A stretch of DNA of 64,000 nt from Rhizoctonia solani (GCF_016906535.1 NC_057373.1:3658001-3722000); one strand, 5' to 3'. Shown: positions 8,683 to 20,081, counted from the stretch's first letter. The notes: generated by a model not told the origin, from the sequence alone. Translations and numbers: made by a program.

Positions 8683-11600
8683 GGCCGAGGACTACTGTCA
8701 AGCCCCTGGCCCCTAGATTAGATGTGCATGTATTGGATTATGAATTTGTATCCTTGGCTCTGGACTCAAATAAAAAACCACTATTATTTATTGATCTATC
8801 ACTGCATGACTTCCCAACGGAACCCCTTAGAACCCTCATTGACTCTGGAGCCACATCAAATTTCATTTCCCCCTTGATTGTGGAAAAATATAAAATTCCA
8901 AAAACCCAACTTGAAAATCCACAAGTTGTGAGAATGTTAGATGGTACAATCTCCCAGACTGGTTGCATTTGGCACCAGGTTCAACTCATGGTCTTGGCCA
9001 ATGGCCACACACACTCCATCCCCTTCCTTGTTTGCCCCATAGGCAACACCCCAGCAATCCTTGGCATGACCTGGCTGACAACAGAAGCTCCCCTCATTGA
9101 TTGGCAACAAGGACTAGTCACATTCCCTGAACAAGCACAGATTGCCTCAGAAGAAGAAGCTGACCCAAACCCCCTGGCAGACCTCCCTGCTCAATATCAT
9201 GAGTTCACCAAGGTATTTGGTGAAGAAGAGTTCAAGGTCCTCCCTCCACATAGGGAGTATGATATCTCCATCAACCTAGTCCTGGATGCCAAACTCTCCC
9301 CTGGTCCCATTTACAGCATGATGGATGCAGAATCAAAAGCCCTAAAGCAGCATATTGATGAGGAATTGGCAACAGGGAAGATCCATCCCAGCACCTCTTC
9401 TGCCAGCGCCCCAGTCATGTTTGTGAAAAAGGTGGATGCATCCCTTAGGCTGGTTGTGGACTATTGGAAGCTCAATGAGGTCACCCACAAAAATGTATAT
9501 CCGCTACCCAGACAGGACAACCTCATGGCTAAACTCCAGAATGCTAAACTGTTCACCAAACTGGACTTATGTTAGGGTTACAACAATGTACAGATCAAGG
9601 AAGGCAATGAATGGAAAACAGCTTTAAGAACCAAATATGGACTATTTGAATACTTGGTCATGCTGTTTGGCCTCACCAACGCCCCAGCTGCCTTCCAGCA
9701 CTTCATGAACAACCTGTTCAGGGATCTTATTGACATCACAGTGGTGATCTACCTGGACAATATCCTCATCTTCTCAGAAGACCCTGCTCAACACCCCACT
9801 CACATTAGAGAGGTCCTATTGCGCCTAATGAAGAACCAACTGTTCTGCAAGTTGTCCAAACATCACTTCCACATCACCATGGTTGACTACTTAGGTATTG
9901 TTATCTCCCCCAGCAGCTTCTCCATGGACCAGAAAAAGATAGAAGCAGTTACCACGTGGCCCGCACCCAGAACTGTCAAACAGGTTCAGGCCTTCTTGGG
10001 CTTTGTCAACTATCTGCGCTGATTCATCCCTAACTTTAGTTCAGTTGCTTGACCCCTCCACAACCTCACAAAGAAGGAATCCACTTGGTCATGGAATCAC
10101 CCAGAGGAAGAGGCTTTCCAGGAGCTTAAACAACTTGTTACCCAGGCGCCAGTCCTAGTGCACTCCAACCCTGAACTCCCCTACTACTTAGAAACAGATG
10201 CATCAGGGGTAGCTATGGGAGCCATTCCAAGCCAAAGAGGAGATGACAACTGCCTACACCCCACTGCCTATATGTCCAAATCTTTCTCAGGAGCCAAAGC
10301 CAATTATGACACTCATGACAAAGAACTCCTGGCAATCATCAAAGCTCTTGAGGAATGGCAAATCTTCCTAGAAGCAATGGACAAACCAGTACAAGTCTTC
10401 ACCAATCATAGGAACCTGGAGTACTGGATGCAGGCAAGGACATTCAACAGGAGGCACGCATGTTGGCGGATATTCCTGAGCAATTTCAACTTTGAAATTC
10501 ATTATTGCCCAGGAAAACAATCAGGAAAACCAGATGCCCTGTCCAGACGCTCTGACTACGTCAATCAACCTCCAGAACCGGAAATCATGCTTCTGGAGGA
10601 AGTCTTTGCCAACACAACAGAAGAAGAATTGGAAATTATCATGGATATTTGCACCAAGCTCAGGGAAGATCCATCATTAGAACCCATTATCCAATTCCTT
10701 ACAGATAACGCAGACAGCACCCCTCCTTCAATCAGGAAAGCCTACCAGGATTACAATTGGGAAGAAGATTTACTCTGGTATTGAGGGAAGTTAGTGGTTC
10801 CTGACAACAAACCCCTGAAAGAAAAGCTCCTGAAAGAATTCCACAATTTGCCCCTGGCAGGACACCCAGGTCAGCAAAGAACCTTGGAACTCTTAAGTTG
10901 CAACTATTGGTGGCCAGGAATGAAGTCCTTGGCAAAAGAATGGGTTGAATGTTGCCCTGTATGCCAAGCCAATCAACGCGCCCATGCCCCTGTGATCTCC
11001 CTGAAACCTTTGGAAGTCCCACCATACCCTTTTCACACCATTTCCTACAATTTTATCACAGGATTTCCAAAATCCCAGGGTCACAATGCTATTTTGGTGG
11101 TTATTGACTTGTTCTCAAAATTTGGCCATTTCATCCCCACTTCCAAAAGAGTCACTGCAAAGGGTCTTGCAGACTTATTTGTAACCCACATTTGGAAGCT
11201 TCATGGATTACCTATAAAAACCGTCTCAGATAGAGGGACCACATTCACTGGGAAATTATTAAGGGCACTGTACCAACGCCTTGGGATCAAACCATCATTC
11301 TCTTTGTCCTACCACCCCAAATCTGATGGACAGACAGAAAGGGTTAACCAGTTTATCAAATTCTACCTATGTTCTTACATTGCAGCAGATCACTCAGACT
11401 GGGCCAAATGGCTACCACTAGTAGAATACGCCAACAATAATGCCAAGCACGCAGCAACCAGAAAAACACCCTTTGAACTAGTTTATGGACAAAATCCAGT
11501 CATGAACCCATCAAATGTCCCAGCCAATGTACCAGAAGCAGACACAGTAGCGGACACACTGGCACAAGAATGGAAGGAAGCCAAAGCAGCCCTTAGGATG

Positions 11601-12092
11601 AGCAAGGAGAGAATGACAAGAGACAAAGGAACAACCCCAGAGTTTTCTATTGGCAAAAAAGTCTGGCTAGATGGAAAGAACATAGAACTAAGGACCAGTT
11701 CAAACAAGCTAGACCCCAAACGCCTGGGACCTTTTGAAGTCACAGAAAAAGTTTCCAGCCACGCCTACCACCTGAAACTCCCAGGAACTCTGAAAATCCA
11801 TGACGTTTTCTATGTGGGGTTATTGTCCAAGTCCCACAAATCCCCAAGTCAACCCTTCCCAGAAAGACCTCCTCCTGAAACAATAGAAGGAGAAGAAGAA
11901 TACAAAGTGGAACAAATCATTGACTCCAAGAGACAACAGGGAAAATGGTTTTACTTGATAAAATGGAAAGGCTATGGACCTGGAGATAACTCCTGGGAAC
12001 CAGAAGAACTACTTGAACACAGCCAGGACAAAATCAAGTGCTTTAACCAAGCAAAACTGAAAAAGGCTTGTGATGCTGCCAAGAGCCTTTAA
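8679..12092 (+). pseudogene. pol: Pol of element II: protease, RT, RNase H, integrase, chromodomain
   Basis: One reading frame runs from the gag stop to the TAA at 12090-12092. It has four in-frame stops: TAG 9573, TGA 10020, TGA 10050 and TGA 10782. The order is aspartic protease (LIDSGATSN near 8838), RT with YLDN at 9750-9761 in place of canonical YxDD, RNase H (ETDASGVAMGA near 10193), integrase zinc finger (HNLPLAGHPGQ to CCPVCQAN), D-D-E core (VSDRGTTF, then SDGQTERVNQF), and a C-terminal chromodomain (WYLIKWKGYG-like core then NSWEPEELLEH). At 9573 copy F has Trp, and at 10020 and 10050 it has Arg. No ATG precedes the protease, and homology with F begins right at the gag stop, which fits expression by -1 frameshift. 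Confidence 0.93.
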
Positions 12093-12105
12093 GGGGGGGG
12101 GGCAA
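12062..12105 (+). other. Stem-loop and polypurine tract of element II
   Basis: AAAGGCTT (12062-12069) pairs with the 12081-12090 segment (one bulged base) around an 11-nt loop, and the stem runs into the pol stop. The tract AAGGGGGGGGGGCAA then abuts the 3' LTR. F (about 55117-55158) and the minus-strand B element (13190-13230) keep the same fold. Confidence 0.6.
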
Positions 12106-12667
12106 TGTTATAACCCTCTAACATATACCACTGAATTTGCACAATTTTTCTCTTATTTTTAGTATTTTTTATGGACTCAATATCTATCTTTTTTCAATCA
12201 CGTGATCTTGGCGCTTATTATGCCAAGATGCTGCGCTGAGATGCCGTGCCAAGGGCGCTTAGGAGAAATCCATGCTTCTGCACAGCCTGCAGCACTCTTC
12301 TTATTTCATTTTATGTTCTTCCTTTCTCATGTGCACAGACCATGTAGATAGCACCCCTTTGCATATATATACAGCAGGAAAAGTTGCTTGGAGACCCCAA
12401 GTCAATTTTACCTTGTCTCTTACTCATTAGAGAAGGTAGCCAGCCAGCTAAGTAGCCGGCCCCCAGTAGTCTAGACGCTCACATCCTTTATCACACTTAC
12501 CACACCTCCCAGGCCTAAGGCCCTGTTGTCAGTAGTTAGTAGCAGGTTGCCTTATGCAACATTAGTATAGCCTAGTTAGAGTAGATTACGCAAGTCTTGC
12601 TTGTAGTAGTACAGCCGTAAGCGCCCACTCCCACCAGCATGTACCCACCTTACAGTGGTGTACAACA
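12106..12667 (+). repeat. 3' LTR of element II (B family)
   Basis: It is nearly identical to 5821-6381, runs TGTTATAACC to TACAACA, and is followed by TSD gggtg. TCACGTGA is at 12198-12205. Confidence 0.95.
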
Positions 12668-12672
12668 GGGTG

Positions 12673-13189
12673 CTTGTGGCTGTAACTATTACAAGGTAAT
12701 GCTGACTAACTAACTGTCTAGGCTATACTACTGGCACTTAAGGTGACCTACTTCTAACTACTGATGACAATGGGGCCTTAGGCCTGGGAGGTGTGGTAGG
12801 TTAAGTAAGGGGTAACAGTATGACTACTGATGGCCAAACTACTTAGCTGGCTTCTGATAACCTCCTCTGTGAATGAGAGACAAGGTAAAATTGACTTGGG
12901 GTTTCCAAGCAATTGTCCCTGCTGTATATATAGACAAGGGTACTAAATAAATGTGGTCTGTGCATGTGTGAAAAGAAAACTACATGGGAATTTAGAAGAG
13001 TACTGCAGGTTGAACAGAAGCATGGATTTCTCCTAAGCGCCCTTGGCACAGCATCTTGGCACAGCATCTTGGCATAATAAGTGCCAAGATCATCTGATCA
13101 AAAAACATAAGATATTAAGTCCAAAAAAAATAGTAAAAATATTAGAAAAATCAGGCAATTCCAATGGTATATGTTAAGGGAGTATAACA
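12673..13189 (-). repeat. Main part of the minus-strand B LTR, right of element II
   Basis: The reverse complement starts TGTTATACTCCC and follows the B LTR consensus to the element II insertion point. The E-box palindrome is decayed and the TATATATA box near 12922 is kept. Confidence 0.85.
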
Positions 13190-13201
13190 TTGCCCTCCCC
13201 C

Positions 13202-14005
13202 TTAAAGGCTCTTGGCAGAGTCACAAGCCTTTCTCAGTTGCAACTTGTTGAAGCATTGGATCTCCTCCTGGCTATGTTCTAGTAGCTCCTCAGGTTCCCA
13301 TGAGTTATCCTCTGCTCCATATCCTTTCCATTTGATCAGGTAAAACCATTTCCCTTTTTGTCTTTTTGAGTCAATTATCTGTTCCACTTTGTACTCTTCT
13401 TCCCCTTCTATTATTTCAGGAGGGGGTCTTTCTGGGAATGGTTGACTTGGTGATTCATGTGATTTTGATAATAAGCCCTCATAGAATATGTTGTGGATTT
13501 TGAGGGTCTCTGGTAACCTTAGGCAGTAGGTGTGGCTAGAGATTTTCTTGGTTGCTTCAAAGGGGCTTAGACATTTTGGGTCCAGTTTGTTTGAATTGGA
13601 TCTGATTTCTACATTTTTTGTGTCTAGCCAGACTTTTTCCCCAATGGAGTATTCTGGGATTATTCCTCTGGTGCCTGCCATCCTTTCCTTGCTCATCCAA
13701 AGGGCTGATTCCACTTCCTTCCATTCTTTAGCTAGGGTTTCTGCTACTTGATCCACCTCTAGTACATTTCCTTGGACTTGAGAGGGGTTCATGACAGGGT
13801 TCCTACCATAGACTAGTTCAAATGGTGTTTTTGCTGTGGTGGCATGTTTTGCATTGTTATACACGTACTCTGCTAGTGGTAGCCATTTGGCCCAGTCAGA
13901 GTGATCAGCTGCCACATATGACCTCAGGTAGAACTCAATGAACTGGTTTATGTGTTCTGTTTGCCCATCCAACTTGGGGTGGTATGCAACTGACAAGGAA
14001 GGCTT
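13202..14005 (-). pseudogene. pol: Pol C-terminal part of the minus-strand B element: integrase end and chromodomain
   Basis: On the minus strand the frame starts inside the integrase core just before the catalytic Glu (HPKLDGQTEHINQF). It continues through the integrase C-terminal region (KVWLDTKNVEIRSNSNKL) to a chromodomain (FYLIKWKGYG, NSWEPEELLEH) and the same AKSL ending as elements II and F. The visible 264 codons have no stop. The upstream part is missing because an H-like LTR begins at 14006. A polypurine tract (13190-13201 on the plus strand is its complement) and LTR follow. Confidence 0.88.
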
Positions 14006-15500
14006 TGTTATGGATATGACATTTCTTCCATAATCTGTACTTGTTTTATTGATTACACAAGTAATCCTACAGTAAATAAAGTGAGATAAAGATGCAAACT
14101 AGGGTTTTCAAGGTCCCTCTATCCAATTGCAACCTTTGCAAAACCTATAAGCTTCAGGAATATCCTCAATATGCAATATCTTTTGCATATATGCTGTTTT
14201 CTCACTCATTTAAATATATATAAACTTAGCTGAGTAGATAAACAGTAACAAGTAATATTTCTCCTGTTTGTAGTATCTATTATTCAAGATTCTATCTTGT
14301 GGCTACACACAGAAATATTCAGGGTCCCCCCTGTTGCATAGGCAATTGCTCTGGCGCTTAATCAGCCCTTAAGCGCCAACGCACTAAATGCGCATTTTCT
14401 CCATCACCCGGGCATGTCACACTGCCGAATTGCTTGCGCTTAGGTGCGCCTGTTTGTGCGCTCCAGAATGCTGGGTCAAACTCCCAAAACGGACGACATT
14501 TGGCGGAGTTATGTCCCATTTACTGTAAGTACCCCATACAGGAGTATTATACCTTTGGGACTGTTTACTCCAAGGATGAAACACTTAGCCTTGGGACATC
14601 CAAGGACCCACACAGGTAAATACTGCCTTGGGACAAATATTAGGATCTGTTATTGGTTTACTATGTACCAAAGTATTGGCTCCCTCAAGTGTTTCAGTTA
14701 CCACATGTACCTCCTGTGCCCCCTCTTGGTATCAATCATGTATATACTTGTTTGTGTGCCTTCTCAGGGTATAAAAGCACCCTGTGAAGACGCTTCTAAT
14801 GCATCCATTTATCCACTCTTATATATTGACATATACACACAAGCCTTTAACAGCTTATCTGTGCATTTACTTTAGTGATTGACTCACTGTAAATAGCATA
14901 GGAGGTTATTTGGCACACTGAGACCATAGGCCAGTCCCAACAGACACAGGGTAACCTATTAGTGTACTTACTGCAACCCTGTGCCCCTTGACTGTCACAG
15001 TTGTTGAGTTCAACATTGAGTATAGTGCAACAGTACTGTAAGGATTGTTGTGATTGAGTGATAGTGTTTCAATCCACCATACCCCCCATATTGTAGATAG
15101 CTTTATCTATAATATCTCTTAAATCCTAGATATACTTTAGGTAAACCCCATAAGTCTTAACTTTTACTTAAGCCTCTATAAGTCCTATACTTATTAGGCC
15201 AATCCTATAAATCCTGTACATTAGTCAGGTAACTCTCTTACTTAAGGTACTATCCCAGAGACCTTAAGTATACATACTCTTAGTCACTTAGGCTTAAGTA
15301 ACATTAGTCTAAGGTACTATACATAACCAACCACCTGCACTTGATAGTTGGTAGACTATTTGTTAGGAGTTGTTTATTCCTGATAAACCTAGCTTATATT
15401 GTGCCTATAATCTGTGCATATATTCTGATTCTTAATACTAGTTTTCAGTTATTCCCATATACATTTTGTATATAGTAATTCTTTCTTACTCCTGTACTTA
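14006..15500 (+). repeat. Diverged LTR-like relic related to the H-family LTR (right end not resolved)
   Basis: It starts TGTTATGG like the H LTR. It has a GGGTATAAAAGC box near 14769 followed by a stretch ending in TAATGCATCC, and later GGYCAGTCCCAAC and GCAACCCTGT, all in the same order as the H LTR at 40478-40690. No coding region is visible. The 3' end and TSD could not be fixed, and the ggctt left of it was not found on the right. Confidence 0.45.
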
Positions 15501-15563
15501 CACAACTCTTAACACAAACCTTGTCAAGTTTATTGCAAACTCTATGCTAGGTAACTTGAGTAC

Positions 15564-15929
15564 TCAGTCTCTCAGGGCTGGGTTTTTACACATCTGTATT
15601 ATCACTGACATACTTTGTATTAATTCTTCTTTCATTCCATCTGTCTGTGGGTGGAATGCACATGATAATCTGATCTCAGTACTGGCCAGGCAATAGAATG
15701 TTTGCCAGAATATAGATGTCAATAGTTTGTCTTGGTCACTGATTATGATTGCTGGTATTCCATATGGCCTAAATATGTTCTTGTGGAACACTTTTGCCAT
15801 GTTGTGGGCAGTGTAGTCCCACCTGGCAGGTATCAAATGTGTCATGCACCAGAAGTGGTTTATCACAGCATGAATCATGTTGGATGTTCCTAATGATGTG
15901 TTTGATTTGGGTAGTGTTATGTATTTCAC
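15564..15929 (-). pseudogene. Ty3/Gypsy integrase core fragment
   Basis: The 121-codon minus-strand frame holds a recognisable integrase core: a degenerate first segment (INHFWCMTHLIPA), the second catalytic Asp in IIISDQDKLLTSIFWQ, and the Glu in HPQTDGMKEELIQSM. The usual GQTE is degraded to GMKE. It is closer in style to the integrase of H (TDRDARWTGAFW) than to B. No zinc finger or chromodomain remains. It is a small relic of an older insertion. Confidence 0.8.
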
Positions 15930-16372
15930 AATATTTCATTCACAGCTCACCATCCACCATAATCTGCATATATCTGACATTCTGATTTAATGGCCATTTG
16001 TCTCTTATTTCCATTATTCCTGTCATTGCTCTATGTAATGCTCATATTCACTGTATGTGTTACATATTGTTCAATAGAGCTCCTTTTGCTTGTTCTAACA
16101 CTGCCTGTCACATGCTCATACAATAAGATCTCATGGAGATATTTGCTTCACAAGATTCTATCTATGTGGCTCAAGTACCTTACTAATCATTACATTTATA
16201 TCTTTACATCTAGCTCATCACATGACTAGCTCTAACTTGGGAAATGAACCTTATTCCTAGCTTAGTTGAGTCATACCTCTCATGAGATTGCTAAGGTTTC
16301 CCTTATTTAGTAATTTCTAGTGGCACTGCAAATCCTGCTTATGAGCCATTCTGCTTGCCACCAGAATGACTC
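15930..16372. other. AT-rich stretch with no recognised feature
   Basis: Short frames only. No LTR terminus, coding domain or repeat match was seen before the B LTR at 16373. Confidence 0.5.
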
Positions 16373-16579
16373 TGTTGTACACCACTGTAAGGTGGGTACA
16401 CACTAGTGGCAGGTGCTTGGGGCCATAACTAATACAAAGCAATCCTGACTAAGTATCTAACTAGGCTATACTACTAGTGCTTAAGGCACTCTACTACTGG
16501 CTACTAACTGCAAAGGGGCCTAAGGCCTGGGAGGTATGATGAGTGAGACAAGGGGGTGAGTCTGCTATACTACTGGGGG

Positions 16580-17034
16580 TGTCATGAGCCTCACCTCCTG
16601 ACATGATTATGTGCTGCCTGTCACCTCCTCCCTCCCCCCAATGTATTTGTCTGGGGAGCTCATCTGTATCCATCTCATCTGTTTGTATACTTCCTTTCTT
16701 CCATGTTTATGTTCTTCCCTCTTCCTTGTTCCCTTCTTGCACTTAGTCCGGACTTATTCTGCTCTAAGTGCTTCTATCTTGCTTATCTTGCTGTGCACCA
16801 GCCTGGTTCAATGTGTAGAGCTTCTGAGCCATATGCTCCATCTTGCTTCCAAGTTGTGCGGTCTGGACACCGTCCCTTCTCCTTGTATTTACCCCCTTTC
16901 ACTTTTGTTATAAAAGAAGACTGTGAATTGGCTTGGAAACCCCAAGAACAATTCACCTTGTCAATTTCCCACTCTCTCATCTGTGTGAATCATCTCAATA
17001 TCTCACAGCAGTCATTTCACTCTTGGTTGTGACA
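16580..17034 (+). repeat. Solo LTR, C family
   Basis: It runs TGTCATGAGCC to GGTTGTGACA and is flanked by TSD ggggg (16575-16579 and 17035-17039). It contains a TATAAAAG box near 16910 and a CTTGG/CCAAG hairpin at 16932-16946 just downstream. Confidence 0.92.
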
Positions 17035-17318
17035 GGGGGCCAACTACTTAGCTGGCTGGAGAACCTTCTCTAATGAGTAAGAGACAAGGTAAAATTGACT
17101 TGGGGTCTCCAAGCAATTTCCCTGCTGTATATATAGACAGACTAGCTAATTACATGTGGTCTGTGCATGTGTGAATAGAAGACTACATGTGAAAAAGGAA
17201 GCATGCTGTGGGCTGCGCAGAAGCATGGATTTCTCCTAAGCGCCCTTGGCACAGCACCTTGGTGCAGCATCTTGGCATAATAAGCACCAGGATCACATGA
17301 TTGAAAAACAATAGATAT

Positions 17319-17491
17319 TGTCCTGGACATGGTCACATGACCAGTACAAGTGGTTGCATGCTGGCCCAAGCCCAAATTTGGGGGGTAGCAGGTGTAATCA
17401 TGGGTTGTCAGCAGAGGAATAATAGGGCTCTATGGCTTAGTGGTCAAGCTGGTTCAATTCCAGCTAGTTCTATTTTCCTCTGTTTATGACA
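17319..17491 (+). mobile_element. 173-bp LTR-like element carrying a tRNA-like fold
   Basis: It begins TGTCCTGG, ends TTTATGACA and is bounded by the perfect TSD gatat (17314-17318 and 17492-17496). The TG...CA ends and 5-bp TSD are those of an LTR insertion, but it is far shorter than any other LTR here. It contains TCACATGA (17333-17340) and a tRNA-like segment (17426-17470). A fragment of a second copy lies at 5152-5195 and 5772-5777. Confidence 0.75.
17426..17470 (+). ncRNA. tRNA-like segment without an anticodon arm
   Basis: An A-box-like TGGCTTAGTGGTC (17433-17445) is followed closely by a consensus-like B box GGTTCAATTCC (17451-17461). GCTT (17435-17438) pairs with AAGC (17446-17449) as a D arm. 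AGCTGG (17447-17452) pairs with CCAGCT (17460-17465) around a 7-nt TTCAATT loop as a T arm. The D and T arms adjoin directly, so there is no room for an anticodon arm. It is not a functional tRNA gene. It could be a pol III promoter or a tRNA-derived module. Confidence 0.5.
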
Positions 17492-17575
17492 GATATCAAG
17501 TCTGTTAAAAAAAGTAAAAATAATAGAAAAATGAGGCAATTCTGATTGTATATGTTAGGAGGTTGTAACAGACTC

Positions 17576-18475
17576 ACTCTAATGACTCACTCTAAGTGCT
17601 CATTGGCTGCCAAGCATTTCTTGATAGACTGAGTCATGTATTTAGATGTTTCTATTTTCAACTAATTGCAGTTCAACCCAAGAGCAGTCACATTCTATCC
17701 TAGTCATATCTGTGCCTTCCCACCCACCAATCAAATTCTTAGGAAGCACAGTCCTAAGCAAGTCTTACTCATACTCTGACTAGATGAATGACTCAGTAAC
17801 CTTGCCACTCTAGGGTATAAAAGGGGACTCTTGCATACCCTTGGAGGGCACCCCCTTCCTACCACTTCACTCACTGTTACTGTTGACTGTCACTCTTGGG
17901 TTTGGGCTTGCCCCCCCTCAATTGTATGATATATTGTGCCTCAAGATTTCAAATAACTTAAACTTGTATAAGTGGATCTCCCAAGTACACATAGTGTGGA
18001 AAGGTAGTAGACCTGATACAGAGTTCTTAGGTTAAGGGAACAAAAGGCAATCATCCTCAAAGAAGGATATATACTAAGTAGCCAGTTAGTTCCTGCAACT
18101 AGGAGTGAAACTTACATAACTATCTCTGCCAAAGGGAACCTGAGCCAGTACTCTTGCTCTTACAGAAATATTGACTAAGACACTTTATGCTGAGAAAGGA
18201 TATATCTGTAGTTGATTGTATTCAAGATAGCTAGACCCATAGAACCCTAAAGAAGCTACCTGTTTACTCAGCTTGGACATTGGGAATCTTCCAACTGAGA
18301 CTCTGCTCAGCACCAGAGTCTCAACCTCTTTTCCCCCAATTTACAACAGGTAGCAGTCCAAAGATATCTATCCCAACTTGTGCTCACAGGTACTTTGGTA
18401 TTATTAACAGCTTCAATAGTCTTTATGGCTTCTGTGTTGATGTCTTAAACAATGCACACAATACACAGGCATTAC
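17576..18475. other. Unassigned region with an LTR-like promoter
   Basis: A GGGTATAAAAGGGG box near 17813 and short repeats of GACTCACTCTAA at the left suggest another old LTR. Termini and coding sequence were not found. Only short frames are present. Confidence 0.35.
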
Positions 18476-18938
18476 TGTCACAACCAAGACTTAACAACTG
18501 TGGTGAGACAGTGAGACAATTCACACAGATGAGAGAGTGGGAAATTGACAAGGTGAATTATTTTTGTGGTTTTCAAGACAGTTCATAGTCCTCTTTTATA
18601 ACAAAATGGAAAACACAGTAAATGAATAGACAAGAGCAGTGTCCAGGCCATACAACTGAGCAGGAAGGTAGAACATATGGTTAAGAAGCTCTATACAGTA
18701 AAGCAGGCCAGTGTGCAGCAAGATAAGCAAGATAGAAGCACTTAGAAAAGAGTAAGTCTGGACTCAGTGCAAGGAAGGAAAAGAGAAGTGGGAAGAACAT
18801 AAACAAAGAAGAGAGGAAACATACAAACAGATCAGATGGATACAGATCAAGCAGAAGGTGGACTCTCTGAGTACACGCTGGCAAGGGACTAGAGAGCAAA
18901 CAAGCCAGTACACAAGTCAGGAGGTGAGGCTCATGACA
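18476..18938 (-). repeat. Minus-strand solo LTR, C family
   Basis: The reverse complement runs TGTCATGAGCC to GGTTGTGACA. The flanks attac (18471-18475) and atcac (18939-18943) differ at one position and are probably a decayed TSD. Confidence 0.85.
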
Positions 18939-20081
18939 ATCACAAGATTGCTTTGTGGAGTTTTGCAACAGAGCCTGTGTAGGCTGCAAAACTTATACTG
19001 GGCTGTCCAGGCTGGGTTTGCATGTTTATCCTATGTCCACACATGTACACTCCATTGGTAATACATAGTTTGGCGCTTGCCCTGTTGTTTGTCTTTCCAT
19101 CCATACCACACCCATTGCAAGCCCACCATCACTTGCAGCACCATTCACTTGTGTTTCTCTGTTTTTTCTGTTTTGTTGTTTGTTCACCAATTCCTATTGC
19201 TCATTTCAGTCTTAGGCTGTTGCTGCCAATCCTTCCTTGTGGCCCACCAGGTCAACCCACTTTTGTTCATACCCCCACCCCCTATTGTTTAGTCCTGCTT
19301 GCCTCCTTAGTCCTACCTCTTATGTTCTTTTGACACCACTAAATGGCTCCACACACCAAGCCTCCCCCATGCTGCAACAGTTGCATCATGCAAGGCAGGA
19401 CATCCAAGTGCAACCAGAGGAGCCCATGCTCTATGTGCATCAACAAGGATACATTACCCCTGTGTCAGTACAGCGCCAGCTCACCCCTCACTCACCCACG
19501 CATAGACCCTTCCAGCTCTCTGGCGTCACCCACCCCTGCCCTGCATTGCAATACCACTTGCAGCATCAGGCAACCCATTGACAGAGACAAGCCATTGGTT
19601 TGCCCAGCACCCCCCAGGTCATTGCTTGCTCCCTCACTGCCTGCTCCAGCTGTTGGTTCCCCCCCTGGTCCTACTTGCACCATTGACATCACACCTACCC
19701 AGGACATAATCCTTGGCCCAGGCCCCACCCACACCCACTTGTCCAAGATTCAGCATCTGCATGCACATTTGGCTGCCCTGGAGTGTCAGGATGTAAATAT
19801 CCTTGACCACACTCAGGACCCCAGTAAGTCTCTGCTTCCACTCCTGTTCATGCCTACCCCCATTTCCCCCCAGACCCTCTCCTGCCTTACTAGTGCATTG
19901 CTAGATTGAATTACACATCTGCTCTTTTCTTACATCCTCACATTGCCTCTTCATGTCACCACCTCATCCTGGCCCTAATGCCATACCTTGTTGTTTTCCC
20001 TCCTCACTCATACCACATTTCCATGTTGCATCTACACATGCTTGTGCACACCATTGACACTGCACTACACACTGTACACCT
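18939..20081 (+). mobile_element. Left segment of the YR retroelement (before element E)
   Basis: A G-poor, C-rich strand bias runs through this segment and continues at 26469 once element E and one cacct copy are ignored. It holds a Zn2Cys6-like ORF. The left terminus of the YR element is not identified and may lie near or before 18939. Confidence 0.6.
19343..19909 (+). CDS. ORF with an N-terminal Zn2Cys6-like cysteine cluster
   Basis: The 188-residue frame starts at a real ATG. Residues about 10-43 contain C-x2-C-x8-C-x5-C-x2-C-x8-C (CNSCIMQGRTSKC, then PCSMC, then CQY), close to the fungal Zn(II)2Cys6 DNA-binding domain, whose first spacing is usually six. The central part is Pro/Ser/Thr-rich and low in complexity. 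Near residues 130-150 a heptad-like segment (HLSKIQHLHAHLAALE) could dimerise, as linkers of this class do. It lies on the same strand as, and upstream of, ORF1 of the YR element. Membership in that element is inferred from position and composition. It could instead be a relic of a host factor. Confidence 0.5.
   Translation: MAPHTKPPPCCNSCIMQGRTSKCNQRSPCSMCINKDTLPLCQYSASSPLTHPRIDPSSSLASPTPALHCNTTCSIRQPIDRDKPLVCPAPPRSLLAPSLPAPAVGSPPGPTCTIDITPTQDIILGPGPTHTHLSKIQHLHAHLAALECQDVNILDHTQDPSKSLLPLLFMPTPISPQTLSCLTSALLD

Larger units (their letters stand above)
5821..12667 (+). mobile_element. Element II: complete B-family Ty3/Gypsy chromovirus, inactivated
   Basis: Both LTRs, primer-binding site, gag, pol and polypurine tract are present, with a perfect TSD gggtg (5816-5820 and 12668-12672). 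Without the A solo LTR in gag it measures about 6.25 kb, matching element F without its inserts (about 6.24 kb). It inserted in opposite orientation into the LTR of an older member of its own family. Confidence 0.95.
5778..14005 (-). mobile_element. Minus-strand B-family element, 3' half, hosting element II
   Basis: Read on the minus strand there is an integrase-chromodomain pol end (14005 to 13202), a polypurine tract and a complete 3' LTR. The LTR is split into 13189-12673 and 5820-5778 by element II. The 5' half is lost at 14005, where an H-like LTR begins. Confidence 0.85.
16373..17570 (-). repeat. Minus-strand solo LTR, B family, with two nested insertions
   Basis: It has B LTR sequence in reverse orientation with a perfect TSD gactc (16368-16372 and 17571-17575). 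It contains a C-family solo LTR (16580-17034) and a 173-bp small element (17319-17491), each with its own TSD. Without them it is about 560 bp. Confidence 0.92.
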
